Shown: positions 9,629 to 18,601, counted from the stretch's first letter. The stretch: 64,000 nt of DNA from Vallitalea sp. (GCA_025210235.1 JAOASG010000063.1:1-64000); one strand, 5' to 3'. Program-made: numbers and translations. Notes: generated by a model from the sequence alone, not told the origin.

Positions 9629-11152
9629 CTACGCATTAATAAATCTCTCTAACCCTTTTATACCTTCATCATTCATCTTATAAACTCCAGCACACTCTAG
9701 TACCTCTGCAAATATATTTCCTACTTCTTTCTTAATTCTATTTTTTGCTTCATCACTAGTCATTGATGTTCCATATTTATTTATTAATGTTTTAATCCAT
9801 TGAGAATGCTTTTCAAGTTGTGGATATTCTTTAATATCTGTTAACTTACCTATTAATATTTTTTCTATTAAAGTAAGTTCTTCTTTAAGTCTTGCAGGAA
9901 GTACAGCAAGTCCCATTACTTCAATAAGACCTATGTTTTCTTTTTTAATATGATGTAAGTGTGCATGTGGATGGAAAATTCCATCAGGATGTTCCTTACT
10001 TCTTCTATTATTTCTAAGAACTAAATCAAGTTCATATTCTCCTGCTTCATTTTTTCTTGCTATTGGTGTGATAGTGTTATGAGGAACTTTTTTACCTTCT
10101 TCTTCTGTATAAGCTAATATATTAAGACTTTCGTCTGAGTAGTTTCTCCACTTATTAAGTATCTCATCTGCGAGTTTAATTAATTGCTCTTTATTATTTG
10201 ATGATAATCTAATTACTGATAAAGGCCATTTTACTAATCCTATCTTAACTAAAGGATAATCATCATTTCTTAACTCTTTAATAATTGGTGCTTTTTCCAT
10301 TGCAAATACATGATGTCCACCTTGGAAGTGATCATGACTTAGTATTGAACCTCCTACAATTGGTAAGTCTGCATTTGAACCAATAAAGTAATGAGGAAAT
10401 TGTTCTACAAAAGATAATAATCTAGTAAATGTTTCCTTAGATATTTTCATTGGTGTATGTTTTCCATTAAATATTATGGAATGCTCATTGTAATATACAT
10501 ATGGTGAATATTGAAGATACCAATCTTCTTCATTAAGTGTAAGCGGTATTACCCTATGGTTATTTCTTGCAGGATGATTTAGTCTACCTTGATAACCTAC
10601 ATTTTCTATACATAAAAAGCATTTAGGGTAATTAGCACTTGGCATACTTCTTGCTTTTTCAATTTCTTTAGGATCTTTTTCAGGTTTTGATAAGTTAATA
10701 GTTATCTCTAATTCTCCTACCCTAGTATCAGCTACCCAGTATTCATTTTTTGCTATTCTATCCATTCTTATATAGTTAGAATCCTTTGATAACTTATAAT
10801 AAAAATCCGTTGCTTGTTCTATACCTTTTTCTTCTACTATATTATTAAATTTTCTAACAAGTTCAGATGGTCTAGGCATAAGCGTTGCCATAATTCTAGC
10901 ATCTAACATATCTCTATAAGTTACAGTATCTTCTATTATATTGTTATCAACAGCGTATTGTAATAATTCACTTAAAATATTAATAGGTGATTCTTCTAAG
11001 TTATAATGTTCTATTTCTTTTCCATATGGTTCAGCAATACCTAATATATCTAATATTTGATTTCTCACTAATGGGATATCATATTTATCTATCATATTAT
11101 TGTTAAGACCAAACCTAATTAATCTTTCAATATTAATCTGTGCTTTTTCCAT
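9629..11152 (-). CDS. galT: UDP-glucose--hexose-1-phosphate uridylyltransferase (GalT type 2)
   Basis: Leloir pathway enzyme that exchanges galactose-1-phosphate with UDP-glucose. The 507-residue length and sequence (for example RPSELVRKFN, YFIGSNADLPIVGGSILSHDHFQGG and a late HAHLHHIKKENIGLIEVMGLAVLP segment) match the long Firmicutes GalT2 family, not the 350-residue enterobacterial type. The start at 11152 is set by GGAGG seven bases upstream; the longer frame overlaps galE and lacks a site. It follows galE by 19 bases and is the last gene of the operon galR-galK-galE-galT. Cytoplasmic. Confidence 0.93.
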   Translation of the reverse strand: MEKAQINIERLIRFGLNNNMIDKYDIPLVRNQILDILGIAEPYGKEIEHYNLEESPINILSELLQYAVDNNIIEDTVTYRDMLDARIMATLMPRPSELVRKFNNIVEEKGIEQATDFYYKLSKDSNYIRMDRIAKNEYWVADTRVGELEITINLSKPEKDPKEIEKARSMPSANYPKCFLCIENVGYQGRLNHPARNNHRVIPLTLNEEDWYLQYSPYVYYNEHSIIFNGKHTPMKISKETFTRLLSFVEQFPHYFIGSNADLPIVGGSILSHDHFQGGHHVFAMEKAPIIKELRNDDYPLVKIGLVKWPLSVIRLSSNNKEQLIKLADEILNKWRNYSDESLNILAYTEEEGKKVPHNTITPIARKNEAGEYELDLVLRNNRRSKEHPDGIFHPHAHLHHIKKENIGLIEVMGLAVLPARLKEELTLIEKILIGKLTDIKEYPQLEKHSQWIKTLINKYGTSMTSDEAKNRIKKEVGNIFAEVLECAGVYKMNDEGIKGLERFINA

Positions 11153-11171
11153 TATGCTACCTCCACTTTTG

Positions 11172-12164
11172 TTATTTAGTTGCAAATCCTTCAGGATGAC
11201 TAACATGCCATTTCCATGCAGTTTCAATAATTTTCTCTAAAGAGTTATACTTTGGTTTCCAGTTAAGTTCGTTGGTAGCTTTATTAGATGAAGCTATTAA
11301 AACTGCTGGATCTCCTGCTCTTCTTGGTGACTCCTCTACAGGGATTGGATGATTTGTAACTTTTCTAGCTACTTCAATTACTTCTTTTACAGAAAATCCT
11401 TTTCCATTTCCAAGATTAAATACAGTACTATCTCCACCATTTTGTAATCTTTCAAGAGCTAATATATGAGCGTCAGCTAAATCAGTAACATGTATATAAT
11501 CTCTTACGCAAGTTCCGTCTTCCGTAGGATAGTCATTACCAAATATAGATATTTTTTCTCTTTTATTAAGAGCTACTTGCAATATAATAGGTATAAGATG
11601 AGATTCTGGCGTGTGATCTTCTCCTATATGACCATCAATATGTGCACCTGCCGCATTAAAATATCTAAGTGCTGTATATTTTATTCCATAAGCATTATCT
11701 GACCATTTTAACATCTTTTCAACAGATAATTTAGTTTCACCATATGGATTAGTAGGCATAGTCCTATCAGTTTCAAGAATAGGAATACTTTCTGGTTCAC
11801 CGTATGTAGCCGCAGTTGAAGAAAATACTATGTATTTTATTTCATGTTCTTTCATTTTTTCTAATAAGCACATAGTTCCATATACATTATTATTATAATA
11901 TTTTAAAGGCTCTGTAACGCTTTCTCCTACAAGTGAATCAGCCGCAAAATCAATAATAGCTTCTATTTTATTTTCACTAAATACTTTATCTAGCGCTTCT
12001 TTATCTCTTAAATCTCCAACAAATAATTTTACATTCTCAGGTACTGCTTCTTTATGTCCTTTTTGTAAATTATCAAAAACAACTACTTCTTTTCCTTTTT
12101 CAACAAGTCTTGCTACTGTATGAGAACCAATATAACCTGCTCCACCACAAACTAAAATTGCCAT
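11172..12164 (-). CDS. galE: UDP-glucose 4-epimerase
   Basis: 330 residues, the usual length. The N-terminal NAD-binding motif GGAGYIGSH lies at residues 7-15, and the catalytic Ser/Thr with the Tyr-x-x-x-Lys pair is seen in [10 protein letters not shown] and [12 protein letters not shown]. It interconverts UDP-galactose and UDP-glucose, regenerating the partner of galT. AAGGAGATATTATA precedes the ATG. It lies between galT and galK; the 147-bp gap to galK is almost filled by a palindromic repeat, which could affect read-through in the operon. Confidence 0.96.
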   Translation of the reverse strand: MAILVCGGAGYIGSHTVARLVEKGKEVVVFDNLQKGHKEAVPENVKLFVGDLRDKEALDKVFSENKIEAIIDFAADSLVGESVTEPLKYYNNNVYGTMCLLEKMKEHEIKYIVFSSTAATYGEPESIPILETDRTMPTNPYGETKLSVEKMLKWSDNAYGIKYTALRYFNAAGAHIDGHIGEDHTPESHLIPIILQVALNKREKISIFGNDYPTEDGTCVRDYIHVTDLADAHILALERLQNGGDSTVFNLGNGKGFSVKEVIEVARKVTNHPIPVEESPRRAGDPAVLIASSNKATNELNWKPKYNSLEKIIETAWKWHVSHPEGFATK

Positions 12165-12195
12165 TATAATATCTCCTTTTCTAATTTATTTTTCC

Positions 12196-12314
12196 TAAGT
12201 AATTGTAAAACTACATTCAGTTGATTCTTTAATACAATATGTTGTATTCAATCTGTACAATAAAATATACATATTGTATGTAAGGAATTAAATCATTAGT
12301 TTTGCAATTACCTA
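12196..12314. repeat. Short palindromic (MITE-like) element, intact copy
   Basis: 119 bp bounded by 18-bp terminal inverted repeats: TAAGTAATTGTAAAACTA at 12196-12213 and the complement of TAGGTAATTGCAAAACTA at 12297-12314 (16 of 18 match). An inner inverted pair ATACAATATGT/ACATATTGTAT makes the whole unit an imperfect hairpin. The ends are TA, as expected of TA-targeting transposons. Its last three bases are the galK stop codon. Related copies lie near 17.2, 27.2, 27.5, 48.0 and 49.0 kb. Confidence 0.8.
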
Positions 12315-13475
12315 ATTGATCTTCCCTGGTCCATTACCAACATTAGCTACATAAAACTCAGGTTTTAAATTAACTCTAGCTTCATATTTCTTACCAACTT
12401 CTTCGATAAATATGTCAACACTTTCTTCTTTTACAATACTAACTGTACAACCTCCAAAGCCAGCACCTGTCATTCTTGCACCTATAGTTCCTTCAATTTT
12501 TCTAGCTTCTTCTACCATTGTATCAAGTTCTATTCCTGTAACTTCATATAAGTCTCTAAGGGAATCGTGAGATTCATTCATAAGTTTACCAAACGTAATA
12601 ATATCTCCACCACCCAGTGCTTCAACTGCTTTTTTAACTCTTACATTTTCCGCTACAGCGTGCTTAGCTCTATCTCTGGCAATATCTTTGTCTATTAAAC
12701 TCTTATGTTTATCAAATGTATCCATATCAAGGTCACATAAATTATTAATATCTAATTCTTTTTGAAGACACTCAAGAGCATACTGACACTCTGATCTTCT
12801 TTCATTATATTTAGAATCAGCTAATCCTCTTCTTTTTTTCGTATTACCTATTACAATTTTATACCCATCAAGTTTAAGAGGAGTATATTTATAATCTAAT
12901 GTCTCACAATCAAGTAAAATAGCATGATTTGATTTACCCATACCACAAGCAAATTGGTCCATTATACCACAGTTAACACCAACAAATTGATTCTCTGCTT
13001 TTTGACTCATTTTTACCATTTCAATCATATCTTCTTTACAATCAAATAAATCATTTAAAACTACTGCTGTTAAAACTTCAAGAGAAGCTGAAGAAGATAG
13101 CCCAGAGCCATTAGGAATATTTCCATAATATAAAATATCAAATCCACCAATATTATGTCCTTTGTTAAGAAACTCCTTAATAACTCCTTTTGGATAATTA
13201 GTCCAATTATGCTCTTCTAAATAACTAATATCATTAATATCAACTTCTACTTTTAAATCAAAATTAAGAGTTGCAAATCTAACAGTACTATCATTTCTTT
13301 TTCTAGCTACTGCATATGTTCCAAAATCAAGAGCACAAGGAAAAACAAATCCTCCATTATAATCAATATGCTCTCCGATTAAATTAACTCTACCAGGTGC
13401 AAAATATTGACTAACTGTACTACTTTCTCCTCCGTATATCTCAATAAACTTCTCAACCATTTGATTTTGCATCAT
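12312..13475 (-). CDS. galK: Galactokinase
   Basis: About 387 residues; phosphorylates galactose at C1 with ATP. The galactokinase signature PGRVNLIGEHIDYNGG is near the N-terminus, the GHMP phosphate-binding loop PNGSGLSSSASLEV is central, and the C-terminal GAGFGGCTV motif is present. Of three clustered ATGs I chose 13475 because GAGAGG lies six bases upstream; 13481 would overlap that site and 13472 is also possible. The stop codon TAG is formed by the end of the short palindromic element at 12196-12314. It follows the regulator gene by 40 bases in the same operon. Confidence 0.95.
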   Translation of the reverse strand: MMQNQMVEKFIEIYGGESSTVSQYFAPGRVNLIGEHIDYNGGFVFPCALDFGTYAVARKRNDSTVRFATLNFDLKVEVDINDISYLEEHNWTNYPKGVIKEFLNKGHNIGGFDILYYGNIPNGSGLSSSASLEVLTAVVLNDLFDCKEDMIEMVKMSQKAENQFVGVNCGIMDQFACGMGKSNHAILLDCETLDYKYTPLKLDGYKIVIGNTKKRRGLADSKYNERRSECQYALECLQKELDINNLCDLDMDTFDKHKSLIDKDIARDRAKHAVAENVRVKKAVEALGGGDIITFGKLMNESHDSLRDLYEVTGIELDTMVEEARKIEGTIGARMTGAGFGGCTVSIVKEESVDIFIEEVGKKYEARVNLKPEFYVANVGNGPGKIN

Positions 13476-13497
13476 TATCATCCTCTCTTTTAGTTAA

Positions 13498-13514
13498 TAG
13501 GTAATTGTAAAACT
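13498..13514. repeat. Solo terminal repeat of the short palindromic family
   Basis: TAGGTAATTGTAAAACT, identical to the end sequence of the MITE-like family, alone in the 34-bp gap between galR and galK and adjoining the galR stop codon at 13516. No partner end is nearby. Confidence 0.6.
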
Positions 13515-13515
13515 C

Positions 13516-14550
13516 TTAATTTAATTCTTTGCTACTTTCTCTTTTAATTAATTTTGTTTCTATAATAATTTTTTTAATTTCTATATCTTTATCTTGTATC
13601 ATTTCACATATCCTATTACCAGATATTTGTCCAAGTCTTGTCATATTTTGGTCTACTGTTGTAAGTCTTGGCTCTGTAATCTGACTAATAATAGTATTGT
13701 CAAACCCTATTATAGAGAAATCCTCAGGAACCGAAATATTAAGTGCTTTAGCCGCATTAAGTGCTCCTACAGCCATCCAATCATTACAAGCAAACAAACA
13801 TGAAAATCTTCTATTTTCTTCAATCACCTTTTCAACTAATGCTTTCGATTGCTCTACAGTCTCTAACCCATTACCATCTTCTACCACTAATATATTTTCT
13901 TCCTTATAATCTAATCTGTACTCATCACAAAACTGTCTATATACGTTTTCTTTAACATCATAAGAATAACTATACTGTCCTCTCAGAAAAGCTATCTCTC
14001 TATGACCTAATTCATATAAATACTTTAACGCCTCATAAGTTCCCACTTCTCCATCATTAAGAACATAATTACAATGAATCCCTTTATTGTACCCATTAAT
14101 AATAACTAAAGGTATTTGCTTACTTACACTCTCGTAATACCCTGATTTAATATTCTTTGTTCTTGGATTAATACAAATAATACCATCCACACTTCTATCT
14201 TTCATATTCTCAATCATCAATCTCTCTTGCTCAGCATTTCCTTCAGTATTACTCAAAAAAGTAGTATACCCCTTTTCCTTAATAACACTATCAATCCCTT
14301 TAACAACCTCAGAAAAGAAAAGGTTTTCTATGCTAGGTGTAATAATACCTATAGTCTGTGTCTTATTATGAATAAGCCCTCTCGCAAGTAAATTAGGCTT
14401 AAACCCCAATTCCTCTATTGCTTTTTCCACTTTTTCCCTAGTCTCTTCCCTAACAGGATAATTCCTATTCATAACCCTAGAAACAGTAGTAATAGAAACC
14501 CCCGCAAGCCTTGCAACATCACTAATAGTACTCCTCTTTTTCTGTCCCAT
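13516..14550 (-). CDS. galR: LacI/GalR-family transcriptional regulator of the galactose operon
   Basis: 344 residues. The N-terminal helix-turn-helix is TISDVARLAGVSITTVSRVMN, followed by the hinge NYPVREETREKVEKAIEELGFKPNLLARGL and a periplasmic-binding-protein-like effector domain (QTIGIITPSIENLFFSEVVKGID through the C-terminal DFSIIGFDNTIISQITEPRLTTV). The start at 14550 is set by GGGAGGTGAGGAT upstream. As first gene of the gal operon it probably represses its own operon and is released by galactose or a derivative; the ligand is inferred. A palindrome at 14568-14585 near the promoter is a candidate operator. Confidence 0.88.
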   Translation of the reverse strand: MGQKKRSTISDVARLAGVSITTVSRVMNRNYPVREETREKVEKAIEELGFKPNLLARGLIHNKTQTIGIITPSIENLFFSEVVKGIDSVIKEKGYTTFLSNTEGNAEQERLMIENMKDRSVDGIICINPRTKNIKSGYYESVSKQIPLVIINGYNKGIHCNYVLNDGEVGTYEALKYLYELGHREIAFLRGQYSYSYDVKENVYRQFCDEYRLDYKEENILVVEDGNGLETVEQSKALVEKVIEENRRFSCLFACNDWMAVGALNAAKALNISVPEDFSIIGFDNTIISQITEPRLTTVDQNMTRLGQISGNRICEMIQDKDIEIKKIIIETKLIKRESSKELN

Positions 14551-14567
14551 ATCCTCACCTCCCAATT

Positions 14568-14618
14568 TTAGAAAAGGTTTTCTAACCACATTATATTACG
14601 TTTCATAATCATTTGCAA
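14568..14618 (-). promoter_or_regulatory. gal operon promoter and candidate GalR operator
   Basis: Minus-strand TTGCAA (14613-14618), 17 bases, TATAAT (14590-14595). Just after the expected start of transcription is the inverted repeat TTAGAAAACCTTTTCTAA (14568-14585, 8-bp arms, 2-bp centre), well placed for repression by the LacI-type regulator whose ATG is at 14550. Confidence 0.7.
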
Positions 14619-14737
14619 GACAATATTTAAACATCCATTATTCAATTTATTTTATATATCTAATATATATGTTTTATAATATTTATATGTTCTATATATT
14701 TAATATCTGATATCTCTACATCCTTCTTTAGCACTTA

Positions 14738-14774
14738 CTTAGAGTAACTATTTCTTTGGAATAGTTACTCTAAG
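14738..14774. repeat. Perfect 15-bp inverted repeat
   Basis: CTTAGAGTAACTATT (14738-14752) and its exact complement (14760-14774) around a 7-base loop. There is no T run directly after it on either strand, so it is not a typical terminator. It stands about 120 bp upstream of the gal promoter. Confidence 0.7.
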
Positions 14775-14844
14775 ATTACTAATTTTTAATATTATATATA
14801 AAAATAAAAACTAGTGAAATATCTCCATATGATCTGTTAACCAA

Positions 14845-14935
14845 TTTTGTATTCTATCTTTTTTCTATTTTATCTTCTTTCTATTCTATCTCTTTTCTCT
14901 TCTATCTTTTTTTCTATTTATTTTTTCTTTTACTT
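14845..14935. repeat. Polypyrimidine tract with CTATCTTTT repeats
   Basis: About 90 bases with nearly all C and T on the plus strand, built from irregular repeats of TTCTATCTTTT. It lies between the perfect inverted repeat and the long hairpin element at 14973. An open frame across it on the minus strand (ending at 14886) has low-complexity Lys/Arg codons and is not supported as a gene. Confidence 0.6.
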
Positions 14936-14972
14936 CATATCTTCGCAATCCAACTATATTACGTGAGTAAAC

Positions 14973-15204
14973 TAGCCCAGCCAATGGGTATTTATTTATG
15001 GAAGTTTTAATTATAAATGATTCGCCAGACTTACTTAATGAATGGAAATGAAATTTTCCGGAAGAAAACACGACGTTTTCTTAGCTCATCTAAAGCATGG
15101 ACGCTGAATATGAGCGTTAGGAAAATTTCATTGTAATGAATTTAGTAAGTCTCGAAGAATTTATCCTAAAACTGGAATAAATAAATACCCATTGGCGAAA
15201 ACTA
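14973..15204. repeat. Long palindromic element, divergent full copy (copy C)
   Basis: Two arms of about 80 bases (14980-15059 and 15120-15196) pair with few mismatches, starting GCCAATGGGTATTTATTTAT. At the base is TAG-CCCA on the left and GAAAA-CTA on the right, the same internal-loop layout as copies near 20.6 and 45.2 kb. The apex carries two hairpins: GAAAAC[ACGAC]GTTTTC and AGC[ATGGAC]GCT nested in GCTCAT/ATGAGC. It lies upstream of murG. No protein-coding content is evident. Confidence 0.75.
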
Positions 15205-15331
15205 CCACCTACCTACGACCGTCTTGCACCCCCCTTCATATAAAATAATATCTCAAAACCTATTGACATACCTTTTCCCTAAAGAGATAATATTAATAGT
15301 AGACATTAAATCCAACTGGGGGTTAGAAATT

Positions 15332-16408
15332 TTGAAACGAATTGTATTAACAGGTGGAGGAACCGCTGGACACGTAACACCTAATCTAGCACTAGTACCT
15401 CACCTTCAAAAACTAGGATATGAAATACATTATATAGGTTCATATAATGGTATAGAAAAAAAATTAGTAGAAACAAAAGATATCCCATATCACGGCATCG
15501 CATCTGGTAAACTCAGACGTTACGTAGATGTGAAGAATTTATCCGATCCTTTTAGAGTAATAAAAGGAGTAGGGCAAGCAACAAAACTAATAAGAAAATT
15601 AAAACCCGATATTGTTTTTTCAAAAGGCGGTTTCGTAACAGTCCCTGTAATAATGGGTGCCAAACTAAATAAAATACCTTCGATTATACATGAATCTGAT
15701 ATGACTCCAGGACTTGCAAACAAAATCAGCATCCCTTTTGCAACAAAAATATGTACTACTTTCGCTGAAACAATTAAACATCTACCACCAGAAAAAGCAG
15801 TACTTACAGGAACACCTATAAGAGAAGAAATATTACAAGGAAACAAAGAAAAAGGATTATCTATATGTGGATTTAACAATAATAAACCAGTATTATTGAT
15901 GACAGGTGGAAGCCTTGGTGCTGTTAGAATCAATGAAGCTCTTAGAAATTCATTAGATACAATACTACAAAAATATCAGTTAGTTCATTTATGTGGAAAA
16001 AATAATTTAAACAACGACTTACAAAACATAAAAGGATATAAACAATTTGAATATGTAAATGATGAAATGGCTCATCTCCTTGCAATGAGTGATGTAGTAA
16101 TATCAAGATCTGGTGCTAATATAATATCTGAACTACTAGCTCTAAAAAAACCTCATATTCTTATTCCATTACCTGCTGCTGCAAGTAGAGGCGACCAAAT
16201 CCTTAATGCCGCATCTTTTGAAAAGCATGGTTATAGCTATGTTTTAAACGAAGAAGATATGACAACAAACAATATTATAAAAGCTATTAATACTGTTTAT
16301 AACAATAAAAATAATTATATTTCCCATATGAATCATAGCAAATCTAGTAATGGAATTGATAACATTATTAATTTAATAGAAGAAATAAATAAGAAAAGAA
16401 CTAAATAA
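15332..16408 (+). CDS. murG: MurG, UDP-GlcNAc:lipid I N-acetylglucosaminyltransferase
   Basis: 358 residues, the usual MurG length. It adds GlcNAc to lipid I to make the peptidoglycan precursor lipid II at the inner face of the membrane. The N-terminal [19 protein letters not shown] glycine-rich loop and C-terminal [24 protein letters not shown] donor-binding region are clear. I chose the TTG at 15332 because a GGGGG-rich site lies seven bases upstream and [10 protein letters not shown] is the standard N-terminus; the 36 upstream residues of the longer frame are not MurG-like. It stands alone, not in a division/cell wall cluster, and follows the long hairpin element. Confidence 0.9.
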   Translation: MKRIVLTGGGTAGHVTPNLALVPHLQKLGYEIHYIGSYNGIEKKLVETKDIPYHGIASGKLRRYVDVKNLSDPFRVIKGVGQATKLIRKLKPDIVFSKGGFVTVPVIMGAKLNKIPSIIHESDMTPGLANKISIPFATKICTTFAETIKHLPPEKAVLTGTPIREEILQGNKEKGLSICGFNNNKPVLLMTGGSLGAVRINEALRNSLDTILQKYQLVHLCGKNNLNNDLQNIKGYKQFEYVNDEMAHLLAMSDVVISRSGANIISELLALKKPHILIPLPAAASRGDQILNAASFEKHGYSYVLNEEDMTTNNIIKAINTVYNNKNNYISHMNHSKSSNGIDNIINLIEEINKKRTK

Positions 16409-16412
16409 CAAA

Positions 16413-16440
16413 TCCCCCCTTAAACAAATAAAAGGGGGGA
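16413..16440. terminator. Bidirectional terminator between murG and the HIT gene
   Basis: TCCCCCCTT and AAGGGGGGA pair around a 10-base loop between two convergent genes. A/T-rich tails follow on both strands. Confidence 0.85.
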
Positions 16441-16458
16441 TAATTTTCTATAATTTAT

Positions 16459-16875
16459 TTATAGTCTACTTGATATTTCGCTTGCAATAGCATCTAATTC
16501 ATCTTTTTCTATCTTTAATGTTTCCCAATTGAAATTTACATTATCATTATTATATCTTGGTATAAGATGCATATGAAAATGAAACACCGTTTGTCCAGCT
16601 GCTTCTCCATTATTTTGTAATATATTAAGTCCATCACAATTATACATACTCTTTAATACTTTAGCAATATGTGCGGCTAGAGCAAATAATCTAGATGCTA
16701 ATTCAGTATCCAATTCATATATGTTTTCTATATGTTCTTTTGGAATAATTAATGTATGCCCTTTAGCTGCTGGATATGGATCAAGTACCACCTTAAATTC
16801 ACTATTTTCAAAAATTGTTGATGAATCCATATACCCATTAGCTACATTGCAAAATAGACAATTTTGTTTAATCAT
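16459..16875 (-). CDS. HIT-family nucleotide hydrolase/transferase
   Basis: 138 residues, usual for the HIT (histidine triad) family, which acts on purine nucleoside phosphoramidates and dinucleotides. The catalytic triad HFHMHLIP has His at about residues 99, 101 and 103. An N-terminal C-x-x-C (residues 6-9) suggests a bound zinc. The start at 16875 is set by GAAGGAGAAATT; the longer frame to 16923 has no site. Substrate is not known. It is transcribed alone, converging on murG. Confidence 0.92.
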   Translation of the reverse strand: MIKQNCLFCNVANGYMDSSTIFENSEFKVVLDPYPAAKGHTLIIPKEHIENIYELDTELASRLFALAAHIAKVLKSMYNCDGLNILQNNGEAAGQTVFHFHMHLIPRYNNDNVNFNWETLKIEKDELDAIASEISSRL

Positions 16876-17268
16876 AATTTCTCCTTCCGATGTCTTATTA
16901 ACCAAACACCTTAAATATAGCAATCCAAAACTTCTCCTTAATTTAACTACACTAAAATTAAAGGTCGAAAAGTTAACTAAGTTATAAATTCTATGTCTGT
17001 ATAAACTATACTAAACTATATCTTGTTATTTTTCAAGGATTATTTTGTAATAATTTTACTCATAATTATTACCATACTAACTAAATATTGTATAGAATAT
17101 ATTAATAACTGCAATAAAATTCATTGTATTATTCCACACTCTTTGTTACAATATAACTAATTGTAACAGTACATTTTGTTAATTTTTTACAACAATATAT
17201 ATTGAATCAAATTTCTATTTAATAACTTAGTTTTGTAATTACCTAAATTGAAGCAAGGATGTGAATAA
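16876..17268. other. Intergenic region with divergent promoters
   Basis: 393 bp between the divergently transcribed HIT and histidine kinase genes. It contains a short palindromic element at 17154-17245; the rest is AT-rich and I see no gene in it. Confidence 0.5.
17154..17245. repeat. Short palindromic (MITE-like) element, 92-bp copy
   Basis: Left end TAACTAATTGTAACAGTA (17154-17171), right end TAGTTTTGTAATTACCTA (17228-17245), inverted relative to each other and close to the ends of the copy at 12196-12314. The centre has CAACAATATATATTG. It ends 23 bases before the kinase ATG, so it may lie in that gene's leader. Confidence 0.65.
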
Positions 17269-17991
17269 ATGAATAGTCACGAAAAATTTCTAATAGAACA
17301 CTTTTCAGTACTATTAGATGATTGGTTAAAAATGTATCAACAAACAAGAACTCCAGAAATGATTGCAAAAATTGTACATGAAATAAAAAATCCTATTTCA
17401 CTAATTAAAAGCACTCTACAACTTATTGAATGCCAAACACCAGAAGCTAAAAATAATCCTCATTGGTCTTTACTATATGAAGAACTAGATTACATATGTT
17501 TATTAGTTAATGACTTTAGTTCCTTGAATAACTCTTTTAACATCAAAAAAGATTATGTTGACATAATATCAATTCTCATCTCAGTAAAGGAAGCAATTTA
17601 TTCCTTAGCATATAGCAAAAATATTAACATAACAATGAATAGTCAAGATGACTTTCCTATTATATTAGGTGATAAAATGCGTTTAAAAGAGGCTTTTATG
17701 AATTTAATAAAAAATGCAATAGAAGCAGTTGATAGTGATGGCACTATTACTATTACTACTAGTTATACTGATTCTCATATAAAAGTAATAATAGCCGATA
17801 ATGGTTTAGGTATAAAAAGTGAACAATTAAACGAGATTTTCAAACCATTTATAACTTATAAAGAAAATGGAACAGGACTTGGACTACCAATAGTAAAATC
17901 AATTATTGCTCAACACCAAGGTAATATTACTATACAAAGTGAACTAAATAAAGGAACATCATTTATTATTAGTCTGCCAATTAACACCTAA
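17269..17991 (+). CDS. Soluble sensor-less histidine kinase
   Basis: 240 residues comprising only the kinase core. The phosphoacceptor His is at about residue 37 in IVHEIKNPISLIKSTL; the N box is EAFMNLIKNAIEAV, then G1 ADNGLGI and G2 GTGLGLPIVKSI. No membrane segment, PAS or other input domain is present, so it must take its signal from a partner or be a cytoplasmic kinase of the KinB/Spo0F-feeding sort; that role is a guess. No response regulator is adjacent. Its last 33 bases overlap the end of the convergent gene at 17959. Confidence 0.85.
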   Translation: MNSHEKFLIEHFSVLLDDWLKMYQQTRTPEMIAKIVHEIKNPISLIKSTLQLIECQTPEAKNNPHWSLLYEELDYICLLVNDFSSLNNSFNIKKDYVDIISILISVKEAIYSLAYSKNINITMNSQDDFPIILGDKMRLKEAFMNLIKNAIEAVDSDGTITITTSYTDSHIKVIIADNGLGIKSEQLNEIFKPFITYKENGTGLGLPIVKSIIAQHQGNITIQSELNKGTSFIISLPINT

Positions 17992-18411
17992 TAAGCTTTG
18001 TAAATATAATAACCTACATATAATTAAATTTTCATCACTCATAATTTTTATAAAATCTAGTTTTATAGAAAAGTCATTAATATCATTATATACATAATTT
18101 AACAACTCTAAATAATTACTTTCTTTTACAAACATCTCAGATAACTTAATCTTACCACTATTACCTGGCTCCTTGTTTACATAATTTCTATTACTTAATT
18201 TCTTATATATTTTTTTTAAATCATTTGATTGTAATAATTTCACTTTCATTATATTTTGTAGTATATTTTTATTAATATGAGATCTTAAACAACTATGAAT
18301 AATTGTATATTCTTTACATAAATTATCGCCTTCATCAATAATATCTTCTACTAATAATACTAATTGCTCTTTAATTATATCTTTATTTGGTGGATCAGAT
18401 GGTTTTCCCAT
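17959..18411 (-). CDS. Hypothetical helical protein
   Basis: 150 residues, no family recognised. Predicted all-helical and Leu/Asn/Lys rich, with an early acidic stretch LLVEDIIDEGDNL and a late IICRLLYLQSLLG segment. No signal peptide. AAAGGAAGATGATGA precedes the ATG, which supports it as real. Its 3' end overlaps the histidine kinase by 33 bases in convergent orientation, so the two messages would be partly antisense to each other. Confidence 0.6.
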   Translation of the reverse strand: MGKPSDPPNKDIIKEQLVLLVEDIIDEGDNLCKEYTIIHSCLRSHINKNILQNIMKVKLLQSNDLKKIYKKLSNRNYVNKEPGNSGKIKLSEMFVKESNYLELLNYVYNDINDFSIKLDFIKIMSDENLIICRLLYLQSLLGVNWQTNNK

Positions 18412-18601
18412 TCATCATCTTCCTTTATAATTAGTATAGTCTTAATCTTTTTATATTGTATATATACTCACAAAGTCAATAAATTATTATTCAAGGCTTC
18501 ATAATTATTGATGGTTTTTATGTTGTAATATATTACCACTATTGCAATTGTATATATTTCTTTCTTCCTCTACATAATAAGTATTGGAAGGAAGTGACAT
18601 T

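Noticed and set aside
14886..15071. Minus-strand open frame of 61 codons between galR and murG
   Set aside because: It lies within the polypyrimidine tract and one arm of the long palindrome, with a Lys/Arg run at the end and no convincing ribosome binding site.
16408..16440. Perfect hairpin after murG as a possible member of the palindrome families
   Set aside because: It has a short G/C stem and flanking A/T tails like a normal terminator, with none of the family loops or terminal repeats.
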